Shown: positions 1 to 6,535 of the stretch, in pieces
Position numbering within the stretch: position 1 is the first letter of the stretch
Layout of the letters: every line of letters begins with the position of its first letter
Origin: Thermodesulfobacteriota bacterium
Lineage (GTDB): Bacteria; Desulfobacterota; Desulfomonilia; Desulfomonilales; Desulfomonilaceae
Assembly: GCA_030837305.1 (NCBI GenBank)
Contig: JAUPKT010000441.1
Location: 1-10,180 of the forward strand
Direction of reading: 5' to 3'
DNA: 10,180 nt
Program-made: the position numbers and the translations under genes
The notes under the pieces: generated by a model
The model's database searches: none
The model's input: the letters and a program-made list of their open reading frames with translations, nothing else
Told to the model about the DNA's origin: nothing

Positions 1-1
1 C

Positions 2-205
2 ATTGCACGGAACCTGATGGAGACCATTCCCGTCGTGGGACATCATCTGGCATCTTTTGCCTTGGGGCCTGATGGCGTCACAGACTATACTCTGGTAAAG
101 CTTTATGCATGGCATGTCCTGTTCATTCCCGGATTGATGGTCGTGCTCATGGCTTGGCACTTTTGGCGCATACGCTCGGACGGAGGTATATCCGTGCCGT
201 TGTAA
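2..205 (+). CDS. Cytochrome b6-type membrane subunit, 3' end only (5' end outside window)
   Basis: This is the C-terminal end of a diheme cytochrome b of the b6/bc1 N-terminal-domain family, a membrane quinol-oxidising subunit. The frame is open from the left edge, so the gene starts outside the window; the ATG at 17 is internal. Seen: a segment IPVVGHHL, as in the loop before the last helix, then one hydrophobic helix with two histidines separated by 14 residues (WHVLF and AWHFW). That is the spacing of the haem ligands in helix D of cytochrome b6. The last residues, GGISVPL, resemble the natural end of plant and cyanobacterial PetB (GISGPL), so the stop at 203-205 is probably the true end rather than a truncation. 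No subunit IV (PetD-like) frame follows. It may belong to a menaquinol-oxidising complex encoded to the left; the exact complex cannot be judged. Confidence 0.75.
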   Translation: MARNLMETIPVVGHHLASFALGPDGVTDYTLVKLYAWHVLFIPGLMVVLMAWHFWRIRSDGGISVPL

Positions 206-206
206 T

Positions 207-226
207 AGTTTCGGAGGAACCGAACT
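207..226 (+). other. Weak hairpin just after the cytochrome b stop
   Basis: TTCGG (210-214) and CCGAA (220-224) can pair around AGGAA, and AG/CT extend the stem past one bulged T. No T-run follows, so it is at best a weak 3' end or processing stem. The rest of 206-365 shows no gene; a second 5-bp stem (GATCC-ACC-GGATC) lies at 257-269. Confidence 0.2.
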
Positions 227-365
227 CGTGTCGCCGGGAGTTGGGGGACGCTGAATGATCCACCGGATCGAGCAAGGCCACAGAGATTCCCCGTCGATAC
301 TTGCGTAGTGCGGATGTTGTGTGGTGGGCGGTTTTCAATCACGGATGAAAAAGGAATAACAAGAT

Positions 366-1190
366 ATGGGTATCATTGATTTTCATGTTCATCTGGGCAG
401 GCGCGAACATCTTACTCCCCACATGATCCAGTACTTGGAGGATACCCTGGGACCTCACGGATTGGATTTTATGGATATCCTTTCTCCACGAGCTTTCGGA
501 GACTTTCTAAAAAATCAGGGCATTGACCACGCGGTGATCCTTTCCGAATACTCTCCAAGAGTCACGGGAACCATTCCAAGCGAATTTACGGGTGATTTCT
601 GTCGTGACGTCCCGGAACTCATCGCATTCGGCTCCATTGACCTGGAATCTTCTGTCTCTGCCGGAGAACAGGTAGAACACTGCGTGAGAGATCTTGGTTG
701 CAAGGGGCTCAAGTTGCTACCGTCATACGGCCATTATTATCCCAACGACGAGAGACTGCTTTCAGGCTACGAGGCGGCACAGGATCTTGGCATCCCGATC
801 ATGTTCCATACCGGAACTTCATTATTTCCTAAGACGAGAATACGTTACGCAAATCCTCTCTTACTCGATGACATTGCGGATGATTTTCCTAACCTATCAA
901 TAGTCATGTGCCATGGGGGAAGGCCCTTTTGGTACAGAGAGGCAGCATGGCTCTTGAGCCGACACAAGAACCTTCACATCGACATATCCGGTATACCTCC
1001 CAAGCAACTCCCATCTGTTTTTCCGAAGATTGACAACTTTTTCGAACGATTTGTTTTCGGGAGCGACTGGCCCACTGAAGTGGCGTCCATCTCAGACCAG
1101 GCAGACAAAATTCGCGCATTACCCATGAAACCCCGCACCATATCTGCTCTATTGAGGGATAATGCAGCCAGGCTCCTGGGCCTCTCATGA
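366..1190 (+). CDS. Amidohydrolase family 2 (ACMSD-like) metal-dependent hydrolase
   Basis: A 274-residue protein of the amidohydrolase-2 (PF04909-type) TIM-barrel family. Members hydrolyse or decarboxylate small cyclic or carboxylated substrates using one divalent metal. Seen: the metal-binding pair H7-x-H9 in DFHVHL at the N-terminus, GLKLLP around K116, H148 in MFHTGT, H183 in MCHGG, and D234 in FGSDWP, in the family order. There is no signal peptide or membrane segment, so it is presumably cytoplasmic. The ATG at 366 follows AAAAAGGA about ten bases upstream and puts HVH at residues 7-9, as is usual, so the start is well supported. The gene is not closely coupled to a neighbour: 160 bases separate it from the cytochrome gene and about 100 from the small gene downstream. 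The substrate cannot be deduced; lactonase, decarboxylase and amidohydrolase activities all occur in this family. Confidence 0.85.
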   Translation: MGIIDFHVHLGRREHLTPHMIQYLEDTLGPHGLDFMDILSPRAFGDFLKNQGIDHAVILSEYSPRVTGTIPSEFTGDFCRDVPELIAFGSIDLESSVSAGEQVEHCVRDLGCKGLKLLPSYGHYYPNDERLLSGYEAAQDLGIPIMFHTGTSLFPKTRIRYANPLLLDDIADDFPNLSIVMCHGGRPFWYREAAWLLSRHKNLHIDISGIPPKQLPSVFPKIDNFFERFVFGSDWPTEVASISDQADKIRALPMKPRTISALLRDNAARLLGLS

Positions 1191-1294
1191 GATAGATCCT
1201 CCCCTCACTTGAAACCTTCGGAAGCAATGAGCAACTAAGAGAATAAGAGAAGGGAAACAAAAGAGGGCTCTGCGCGCTGGAAAGGGAGGTTTCG

Positions 1295-1528
1295 ATGAAA
1301 AGAACGCTTAAGGCAGAGGTCATGGTGAGAGAAATGCAACGAGTCATGCCCTACATGTATGAGGGGCTGTACGGCAGCTTCTTGAGATACTTCATGGAAT
1401 CCGACAAATCAAAATGGTCAGGCAATCTGTCTGATTATCTCGGCAAATTGAATAATGAATGGGAGGATGTTGGTCCCCAAATGGCTGAAGTGCTTTGGGA
1501 GGAATTTGAGAAGAGAATAACCTGCTAG
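1295..1528 (+). CDS. Small unrecognised protein, 77 residues
   Basis: I do not recognise this protein. It is called a gene because a very strong Shine-Dalgarno sequence (AAAGGGAGGT, 1281-1290) sits four bases before its ATG, and because it fills the gap between the amidohydrolase and the end of qmoC without overlapping either. The product is hydrophilic and probably largely helical, with many Met, Glu, Lys and aromatic residues (PYMYEGLYGSFLRYF near the start, NEWEDVGPQMAEVLWEEFEK near the end). It ends in a lone cysteine. There is no signal peptide, transmembrane segment or metal-binding motif. It points toward qmoC (convergent), so it is not part of the qmo transcript. It might share a transcript with the amidohydrolase gene 104 bases upstream, since no clear terminator separates them. 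A regulatory or adaptor role is possible but unsupported. Confidence 0.6.
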   Translation: MKRTLKAEVMVREMQRVMPYMYEGLYGSFLRYFMESDKSKWSGNLSDYLGKLNNEWEDVGPQMAEVLWEEFEKRITC

Positions 1529-1534
1529 CCTCTG

Positions 1535-1567
1535 ACCATTGAACGGCTATGTGGCTTTACCAATGGT
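1535..1567. repeat. Inverted repeat downstream of the small gene
   Basis: ACCATTG (1535-1541) and CAATGGT (1561-1567) form perfect 7-bp arms around a 19-base loop, seven bases after the small gene's stop. There is no T-run, so termination is uncertain. It may act as a 3' stabilising stem for the + strand transcript. Confidence 0.3.
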
Positions 1568-1571
1568 GGTA

Positions 1572-1603
1572 TAAGAAGAGAAGGGCATCTTTAGATGCCC
1601 TTC
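1572..1603 (-). terminator. Hairpin terminator of the apr-qmo transcript
   Basis: GAAGGGCATCT (1580-1590) and AGATGCCCTTC (1593-1603) form a perfect 11-bp inverted repeat with a minimal loop, 43 bases beyond the qmoC stop. Read on the minus strand it is followed by the pyrimidine-rich TCTTCTTATACC, so it fits the end of the qmo transcript. On the + strand no T-run follows (ATCGCG), so it is a weaker terminator for the small gene, though the stem could serve both. Confidence 0.65.
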
Positions 1604-1646
1604 ATCGCGTTACGGCTTGGTATTTGTTTTGCCAGTCCGAGGCTAT

Positions 1647-2840
1647 TTAGCCTTTTGCCTCCTCCGATGCCGCTTCTGCAGGAGCAGGAACAAAATTTGG
1701 TTGCACGGGCAGTTTCAGATTTCTGCCGCTGGCCTTGCCCCAGGTAATTGCCACGGTCCTGTACCCCATATGCGCAAACTTGGAGAATGGAAGATAGAGC
1801 AAGAGAGCCAGTACAAACATAAGATGAATCGTATAAAGGATATATGCGCCGGGGGCTGAACCAGCCCAACGCACTAACTCCGTCAGTAAGCCGGTAAGAC
1901 CAGTGCCAAATATCACGAAGAGGAAAAACCAATCAAAATAGGAACTCCCTCCGGTCTGCTCAGGCGCAGTCAACCTCCGCACCAGCATGATTCCCAAACC
2001 AAGAATGAAGGCCACGGCACTGACGTTGCCGAGTATCTTGATGGGAATTGTCCCCGGACCATTCTGAGATGGCGGCGCCAGGTGGAGAATATCAATGTTG
2101 AATGCAACTATTGCGGTAGTAATGAAAAGACCGATCATACCCCAAAAAACGAGGAGATGAGACGCGTAGCGTATGTTGTTTGCCTGGCAGTCCTTGAAGG
2201 TTGTGTGAGGCAGAACTTCTTTAAAGGCCTCAATGAGACTAGGAATGAAACCCTTGCGCGCTCCAGGCATATTCAATGAATTGCCTGATTCCAAGTTTGC
2301 CCAAAACTTCTTCAAACTCAAAACAAGCGAAACCACTGCGAATATTAGGGCAAGTGTAAAAACTACCTGAATATGAATGTAATCGATGAATGCCCCATAT
2401 TTTACCGGCTGAGGGAACGTAAACCCTTTGTTCATAAAAATCAGCGCCAACACCACCAGAACGGGAAACCCTATTGCGACCACAAACAATCCGGGCGTTC
2501 CGACCAATTTTCCCAGAAACGAAGGCCAGGAATTCTCCTGAATGGCCATCTTGCGGACAGCCTTGAGGACGTCACCGGGATAAGCTCCCCGTGGGCATTG
2601 AGTTGAACAGTCGTTGCACTGATGACAGAGCCAAATATCGGGGTCATTCATCAGCCGGTCCCTCAGACCCCATTGAGCCCATATCATCTCTTTTCTTGGA
2701 AAGGGGTTGTTATCAGGGGCTATCCGGCATGCGACTGAGCACGTAGCACATTGATAGCATTTTTTCAGGTCCCCAGCGCCTGCAGCGATGAGATCCTGCG
2801 TAAACTGAAGATCAGGCTCGGCAACCAATTCCCTCGGCAT
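1647..2840 (-). CDS. qmoC: QmoC, membrane FeS/haem b subunit of quinone-interacting oxidoreductase
   Basis: The 397-residue membrane subunit of the Qmo complex, which passes menaquinol electrons toward APS reductase. It is a fusion of an HdrC-like FeS domain and an HdrE/NarI-like cytochrome b domain. Seen: two [4Fe-4S] motifs, C28/C31/C34/C38 (CYQCATCSVAC) and C72/C75/C78/C82 (CHQCNDCSTQC). About six hydrophobic helices follow, near residues 115-136, 155-176, 228-249, 265-287, 302-323 and 333-352. Candidate haem ligands in or next to helices are H156, H228, H339 and H357. The C-terminus is a short Ala/Glu-rich tail. The ATG follows AAGGAGGG, which overlaps the qmoB stop, so the gene is translationally close to qmoB and last in the operon. 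Length and domain order are as expected; no key residue appears to be missing. Confidence 0.95.
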   Translation of the reverse strand: MPRELVAEPDLQFTQDLIAAGAGDLKKCYQCATCSVACRIAPDNNPFPRKEMIWAQWGLRDRLMNDPDIWLCHQCNDCSTQCPRGAYPGDVLKAVRKMAIQENSWPSFLGKLVGTPGLFVVAIGFPVLVVLALIFMNKGFTFPQPVKYGAFIDYIHIQVVFTLALIFAVVSLVLSLKKFWANLESGNSLNMPGARKGFIPSLIEAFKEVLPHTTFKDCQANNIRYASHLLVFWGMIGLFITTAIVAFNIDILHLAPPSQNGPGTIPIKILGNVSAVAFILGLGIMLVRRLTAPEQTGGSSYFDWFFLFVIFGTGLTGLLTELVRWAGSAPGAYILYTIHLMFVLALLLYLPFSKFAHMGYRTVAITWGKASGRNLKLPVQPNFVPAPAEAASEEAKG

Positions 2841-2852
2841 GGGTAGCCCTCC

Positions 2853-5138
2853 TTAAAAACCTTTATATGGGTTAGGATCGAATCCTGAGAGTGTTTCCAT
2901 GAAATCATCGACCAGCTTTGGAACCGTCATGTACTCATCTATAGCGAGCTGATGTACGCGAATACGCTCCGGCTCTAAGACCAACCGCTGAAGCGTTTCC
3001 GAGATCTTGCTCATGCGGTAAGTAGCCAGTTCGCTCCCTTTGACAAAGTGGCATTGATAATCATCTCCATACTTACATCCGATGAGCATAATCCCGTCAA
3101 TGCCCTTGGACAAGGCGTCGGCTATCCACACCATGTTGATGTTGCCGAGACACCTCAAGGGAATGAATCGCACAAATGGACTGTACTGGAGACGGTTGAT
3201 ACCCGCCATGTCAATGGCAGGAAGCGCGTCGTTTTCGCAGATGAAAACCACCACTCGCGGTTTCTCGGCATATTCATCGGGAACGTTGATGGCCTTCACC
3301 ATGGAACCAATCATGTCCACAGAATGATCCCTAAAAGAAATGATGCGCTCCGGGCATGATCCCATACAGATGGCGCATCGTCTGCACCGTGTGGGGTTCG
3401 GTAACGGGGTGCCGTCGGGTTTCTCGTCGTACGCCCCAAATGGGCATTCTTCCGTGCATCTCTTGCACTGGGTGCATCGAGTTACAAAAATCTCCGGGAA
3501 GGACTCGTCTCCTGCCCTCGGATGCACGGCCTTGCCTTGGGCCACAAGCTCAACACATTGAATGGCCTTGAGAGCTGCGCCGGTTGCATCCATCTCGCAG
3601 CTTGCAAAATCCTGGGGCTGGCGCACACATCCTGCCGTGTAAATACCCGTCCTCTGGGTCTCGTAAGGAAAACAGATAAAATGGGAGTCGTTAAAACCGT
3701 ATGGGTTTTCAGGCAAAAAGGGCCCTTGCCGGTACTTGAGGTTGACAATGGCTGCGTCCTTTGTTGCGGGAACCATTCCCGTGGAAAGCACTACCAGATC
3801 AACGCTCACTTTCAGCCGTTCTCCCAACAGCGTATCCTTCATAAGCACGCTAAGCCCTGAACTACCATTGGTTACAGTCTCCGGAACACCCTTGGAGAGA
3901 AACACACCGGGATCATCCTGCATGGATTGATAGAATTTCTCATACTGGCCGGGAGCCCTCATGTTCTCATAGAATATGTAAGCCCTACCGTTCGGGTTGG
4001 CTTTCCGCACGTACTGTGCTTGTTTGAGCGCAACCAAGCAGCTCACCGCAGAGGAATACAGCCACGGATGCTCCGTGTTTTCGTCAATACACTCAATAAA
4101 TGCCACCGAGGTGACTTCTTTACCGTCAGACGGTCTCTTAATTTTTCCCTTGGCTGCCAACTCTTCCATTTGCACGTTGGTAATCACGTCCGGGTACTTT
4201 CCGAACCCGAGATTTTCGAACTGAGAGGGATCCTCGGGCCGCCATCCCGCCGCAAGTATTACTGATCCTACGCGCACTTGCTCGTACGGAAAATCAGTAG
4301 GTTCGGGCGCTTCTTCTACCACTGCCGCCTCTTCCTGAGACGCTTTGGCAGGTTCAGGCTCCCCTTTGTCCGTGGCCTCCTTGGCCTTTTTGGCGGCAAG
4401 CCATTCGTTTTGGTCTTTGTCCAGTCTCTCGATCCACGATCCGTCGGGTCGTATCATGACATCAAACATGCCCGGCGCCCCGGAAATCCTATAAACTCGA
4501 TGCCCGGCAAAGATCTTTATCTTTTCGTGGGAATTCACCGCCTTAATCTTTTCGTGGACCGGCGAATCCGTCAATTCGTCGTAAGGGGGCTTCCCGGTGA
4601 AGACTTTGTGAAACCTATTGGCCCAGCCACCCAGTTGCGGTTCTTTCTCCACAAGATAGACCTGATAACCCGCTTTCGCAGCCTCCAAAGCCGCAGTAAG
4701 ACCCGTCAAACCACCGCCGATGACGAGAATGGCCCTCTCCACCGGCTCTATATACGGTGCCCGATCTTCGTACTTGGACACCTTTGTTAGGGTCATTCTG
4801 AGGTAGTCCTCTGCGAGCATCTGGGTGTCTTCGTTATTCGCGGGCTGACACCACACAACGTGTTCACGAAGATTGACACGCTCTGTGATCACCCCATCAA
4901 AACTAAATTCTCGTTGAAAAACGCGGGGAGATGTCCCGGCGATGACAATCGCAGTCAGGCCTTCGGTCGCAGTGTCATTCCTGATAATATCCAGCTTATC
5001 AGGATCACTCCAATACTGTTCGGCCTTGCAAATCGCCACCTTGAATTCGTCCGTGGCCACGGCCATGAGAGCTTCCATGTCCAGAGCTTCGCCAATCCCG
5101 TAGCCGGTATCAATGTAAACACCTATTTTCTGTCCCAT
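2853..5138 (-). CDS. qmoB: QmoB, HdrA-like flavoprotein with FeS and MvhD-like domains
   Basis: The 761-residue cytoplasmic Qmo subunit, a fusion of an HdrA-like flavoprotein with an MvhD-like C-terminal domain. Seen in order: an HdrA-type N-terminal domain (about 1-125); an FAD-binding Rossmann motif, GGGLTG at 141-146, with VEKEPQLGGWANR after it; a charged Ala/Glu/Lys/Pro-rich linker (about 240-285); YSSAVSCLVALKQAQY near 361-376; two [4Fe-4S] motifs, C555/558/561/565 and C585/588/591/595; and an MvhD-like domain (about 627-750) with C634, C663, C688 and C696. The start is fixed by GGGGAGGT upstream, lying within the end of qmoA; only four bases separate the two genes. Odd: the N-terminal domain has D10, Y13, W43 and T69 where related HdrA-type domains usually carry cysteines. 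The role in the complex, electron relay between QmoC/QmoA and AprAB, is known for the family and inferred here. Confidence 0.95.
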   Translation of the reverse strand: MGQKIGVYIDTGYGIGEALDMEALMAVATDEFKVAICKAEQYWSDPDKLDIIRNDTATEGLTAIVIAGTSPRVFQREFSFDGVITERVNLREHVVWCQPANNEDTQMLAEDYLRMTLTKVSKYEDRAPYIEPVERAILVIGGGLTGLTAALEAAKAGYQVYLVEKEPQLGGWANRFHKVFTGKPPYDELTDSPVHEKIKAVNSHEKIKIFAGHRVYRISGAPGMFDVMIRPDGSWIERLDKDQNEWLAAKKAKEATDKGEPEPAKASQEEAAVVEEAPEPTDFPYEQVRVGSVILAAGWRPEDPSQFENLGFGKYPDVITNVQMEELAAKGKIKRPSDGKEVTSVAFIECIDENTEHPWLYSSAVSCLVALKQAQYVRKANPNGRAYIFYENMRAPGQYEKFYQSMQDDPGVFLSKGVPETVTNGSSGLSVLMKDTLLGERLKVSVDLVVLSTGMVPATKDAAIVNLKYRQGPFLPENPYGFNDSHFICFPYETQRTGIYTAGCVRQPQDFASCEMDATGAALKAIQCVELVAQGKAVHPRAGDESFPEIFVTRCTQCKRCTEECPFGAYDEKPDGTPLPNPTRCRRCAICMGSCPERIISFRDHSVDMIGSMVKAINVPDEYAEKPRVVVFICENDALPAIDMAGINRLQYSPFVRFIPLRCLGNINMVWIADALSKGIDGIMLIGCKYGDDYQCHFVKGSELATYRMSKISETLQRLVLEPERIRVHQLAIDEYMTVPKLVDDFMETLSGFDPNPYKGF

Positions 5139-5142
5139 GGAC

Positions 5143-6408
5143 TTACCTCCCCAGTGTATCCTGAAGGGCTTTCAGAGCAGCCCCCGTAGCATCTTGTAGA
5201 CAAGTCCCCACATCCATTGGCCTGCGGCAAACTCCTGCGGGGTGAACTCCCTCATCAGACACAAGAAAGCCAAATTCATCGTAGGTCACACCGCTGACAG
5301 GGACCTTCTCTTCCATGGTGTTGGGCTGCATGCCCACGGCCAGTACAGCCATGTCAAATGTGCGCCGGATTTTTGTGCCCGAGAGAATGTCTTCGCCTTC
5401 TAAAATAACATCCTTGGTACGAGGATCTTCCGTAATATTTACAATCTTACCCTTGGTGAGCAGGATCTTTTCGTCTTTGCGTACTTTGTCGAAGAAGTAT
5501 TCAAACCGACCATAGGCCCTGAGATCTATATAAAAGATGTGGGCCTGTGCGTCCGGGTTATACTCTCTCAAATAGGTGGCCTGCTTGAGCGATGCCAAGC
5601 AACAGATGGATGAACAATACGGCAAGTGATTTCGATCTCTCGAACCCGCACATTGCACGAAGGCGAGATTGTTCACTTTCTTGCCGTCAGACGGTCGAAC
5701 TATATGTCCTTGGGTCGGCCCGCCAACCGAAGCGAGTCGCTCCATCATGACATTGGTAATCACGTTGGCACAGGAGCCGAATCCCAGAGTTTCCAATTTC
5801 GTTGCATCATAGGGCTTCCACCCGGTAGCCCAAACGATTGAATTTACCGTTAAGTCTATGGTTCGCGGTTCTGCGTCGAGGTCTATTTTAATTCCCTTGG
5901 TCTTGCAGGATTCGAGAAACTCAGTAAAACCTGCGCTGCCCCGAGCTTTCTTAAGCGCCTCGCCGTCGGCAACCAGATTCATGGGATAAGCCATCTCATA
6001 CGGCAAATATACAGCTTTGGTTTTGTTCATCCCATAATTGAATTCGTTGTCGATCTCCACAGGACAATCCTGCACGCATTGAGACGTGGCAGAGTGATCG
6101 TCCACGTACCGAGGCGATACTTTAATCTTCACCGAGTATGCTCCGGCTGAGCCGGAGATATTCTCCACGTTGGCCATAGTCAGCACGGTGATATCAGGAT
6201 TCCTCCTGATTCTTCTAAAATTGATCTCGAGCCCGCACGTCGGAGGACACAGCTTGGGGAAATACTTGTTCAGCTTGGCGACACGGCCACCAAGATAGGG
6301 TAGTCTCTCTACCAATATCACCTTGCAACCGGACTCCGCGGCCTCCACTGCGGCAGTTATTCCACTGATTCCGCCGCCGACTACCAGCACGGTTTTCTCT
6401 CCAGGCAT
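5143..6408 (-). CDS. qmoA: QmoA, HdrA-like FAD protein of the Qmo complex
   Basis: A 421-residue soluble flavoprotein homologous to the central part of heterodisulfide reductase HdrA, and a partner of QmoB and QmoC in electron delivery to APS reductase. Seen: an N-terminal FAD motif GGGISG (11-16), VERLPYLGGR (33-42), a CPPTCGLE cysteine pair (C54, C58), C111 and C115 (QCVQDCP), C253 (VQCAGSRD), and the HdrA-type cluster YCSSICCLASLKQA (C265, C269, C270). The C-terminal AGVCRRPMDVGTCLQDATGAA resembles other HdrA-type proteins. Unlike full HdrA it lacks the N-terminal domain and ferredoxin inserts, which is normal for QmoA. The ATG follows GGGAGGA closely. It is the first qmo gene, 127 bases after aprA with a hairpin terminator between them, so qmo expression may be partly uncoupled from aprBA. 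Confidence 0.95.
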   Translation of the reverse strand: MPGEKTVLVVGGGISGITAAVEAAESGCKVILVERLPYLGGRVAKLNKYFPKLCPPTCGLEINFRRIRRNPDITVLTMANVENISGSAGAYSVKIKVSPRYVDDHSATSQCVQDCPVEIDNEFNYGMNKTKAVYLPYEMAYPMNLVADGEALKKARGSAGFTEFLESCKTKGIKIDLDAEPRTIDLTVNSIVWATGWKPYDATKLETLGFGSCANVITNVMMERLASVGGPTQGHIVRPSDGKKVNNLAFVQCAGSRDRNHLPYCSSICCLASLKQATYLREYNPDAQAHIFYIDLRAYGRFEYFFDKVRKDEKILLTKGKIVNITEDPRTKDVILEGEDILSGTKIRRTFDMAVLAVGMQPNTMEEKVPVSGVTYDEFGFLVSDEGVHPAGVCRRPMDVGTCLQDATGAALKALQDTLGR

Positions 6409-6436
6409 GCTTCCTCCCTATAGGCAAGAACTCTTT

Positions 6437-6468
6437 CGGGAGCGTCTAGAACCTTTTCGTAGCTCCCG
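6437..6468. repeat. 7-bp stem in the qmoA leader
   Basis: CGGGAGC (6437-6443) and GCTCCCG (6462-6468) form perfect 7-bp arms with an 18-base loop, between the aprA-qmoA terminator and the qmoA Shine-Dalgarno. On the minus strand it is followed by AAAGAGTTC rather than a T-run. A second stem here may protect the 5' end of a processed qmo mRNA or bind a regulator. This is inferred from symmetry only. Confidence 0.4.
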
Positions 6469-6471
6469 CAT

Positions 6472-6514
6472 TTTGAAGAAAACTCCGGGGGCCAAAAAAT
6501 GGGCCGCCCGGAGT
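6472..6514 (-). terminator. Intra-operon Rho-independent terminator/attenuator after aprA
   Basis: Read on the minus strand, ACTCCGGGCGGCC pairs with GGCCCCCGGAGT: 12 base pairs with one bulged C and a T-rich 8-base loop. TTTTCTTC follows directly. It begins 21 bases after the aprA stop. This is a classic strong GC stem with a T-run. It is expected to end most transcripts after aprBA and let a fraction through into qmoABC. Confidence 0.75.
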
Positions 6515-6535
6515 CTTGTTTTACACAGACATTAA

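Noticed and set aside
345..359. Mini-frame ATG AAA AAG GAA TAA just before the amidohydrolase
   Set aside because: Only four codons; its purines are better explained as the ribosome binding region of the gene at 366.
206..365. Frameshifted continuation of the cytochrome b gene
   Set aside because: All three plus-strand frames after the stop were read; none resembles the cytochrome b C-terminal domain.
1209..1238. Possible promoter TTGAAA upstream of the 77-residue gene
   Set aside because: No acceptable -10 box at 16-18 bases spacing.
904..1347. 147-codon open frame on the minus strand opposite the amidohydrolase end and the small gene
   Set aside because: It overlaps two better-supported genes, has a biased low-quality composition and lacks a ribosome binding site.
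4278..4790. 170-codon open frame on the plus strand inside qmoB
   Set aside because: It is antisense to a strongly supported gene and Arg/Phe/Leu-rich in the way antisense shadows are, with no motif.
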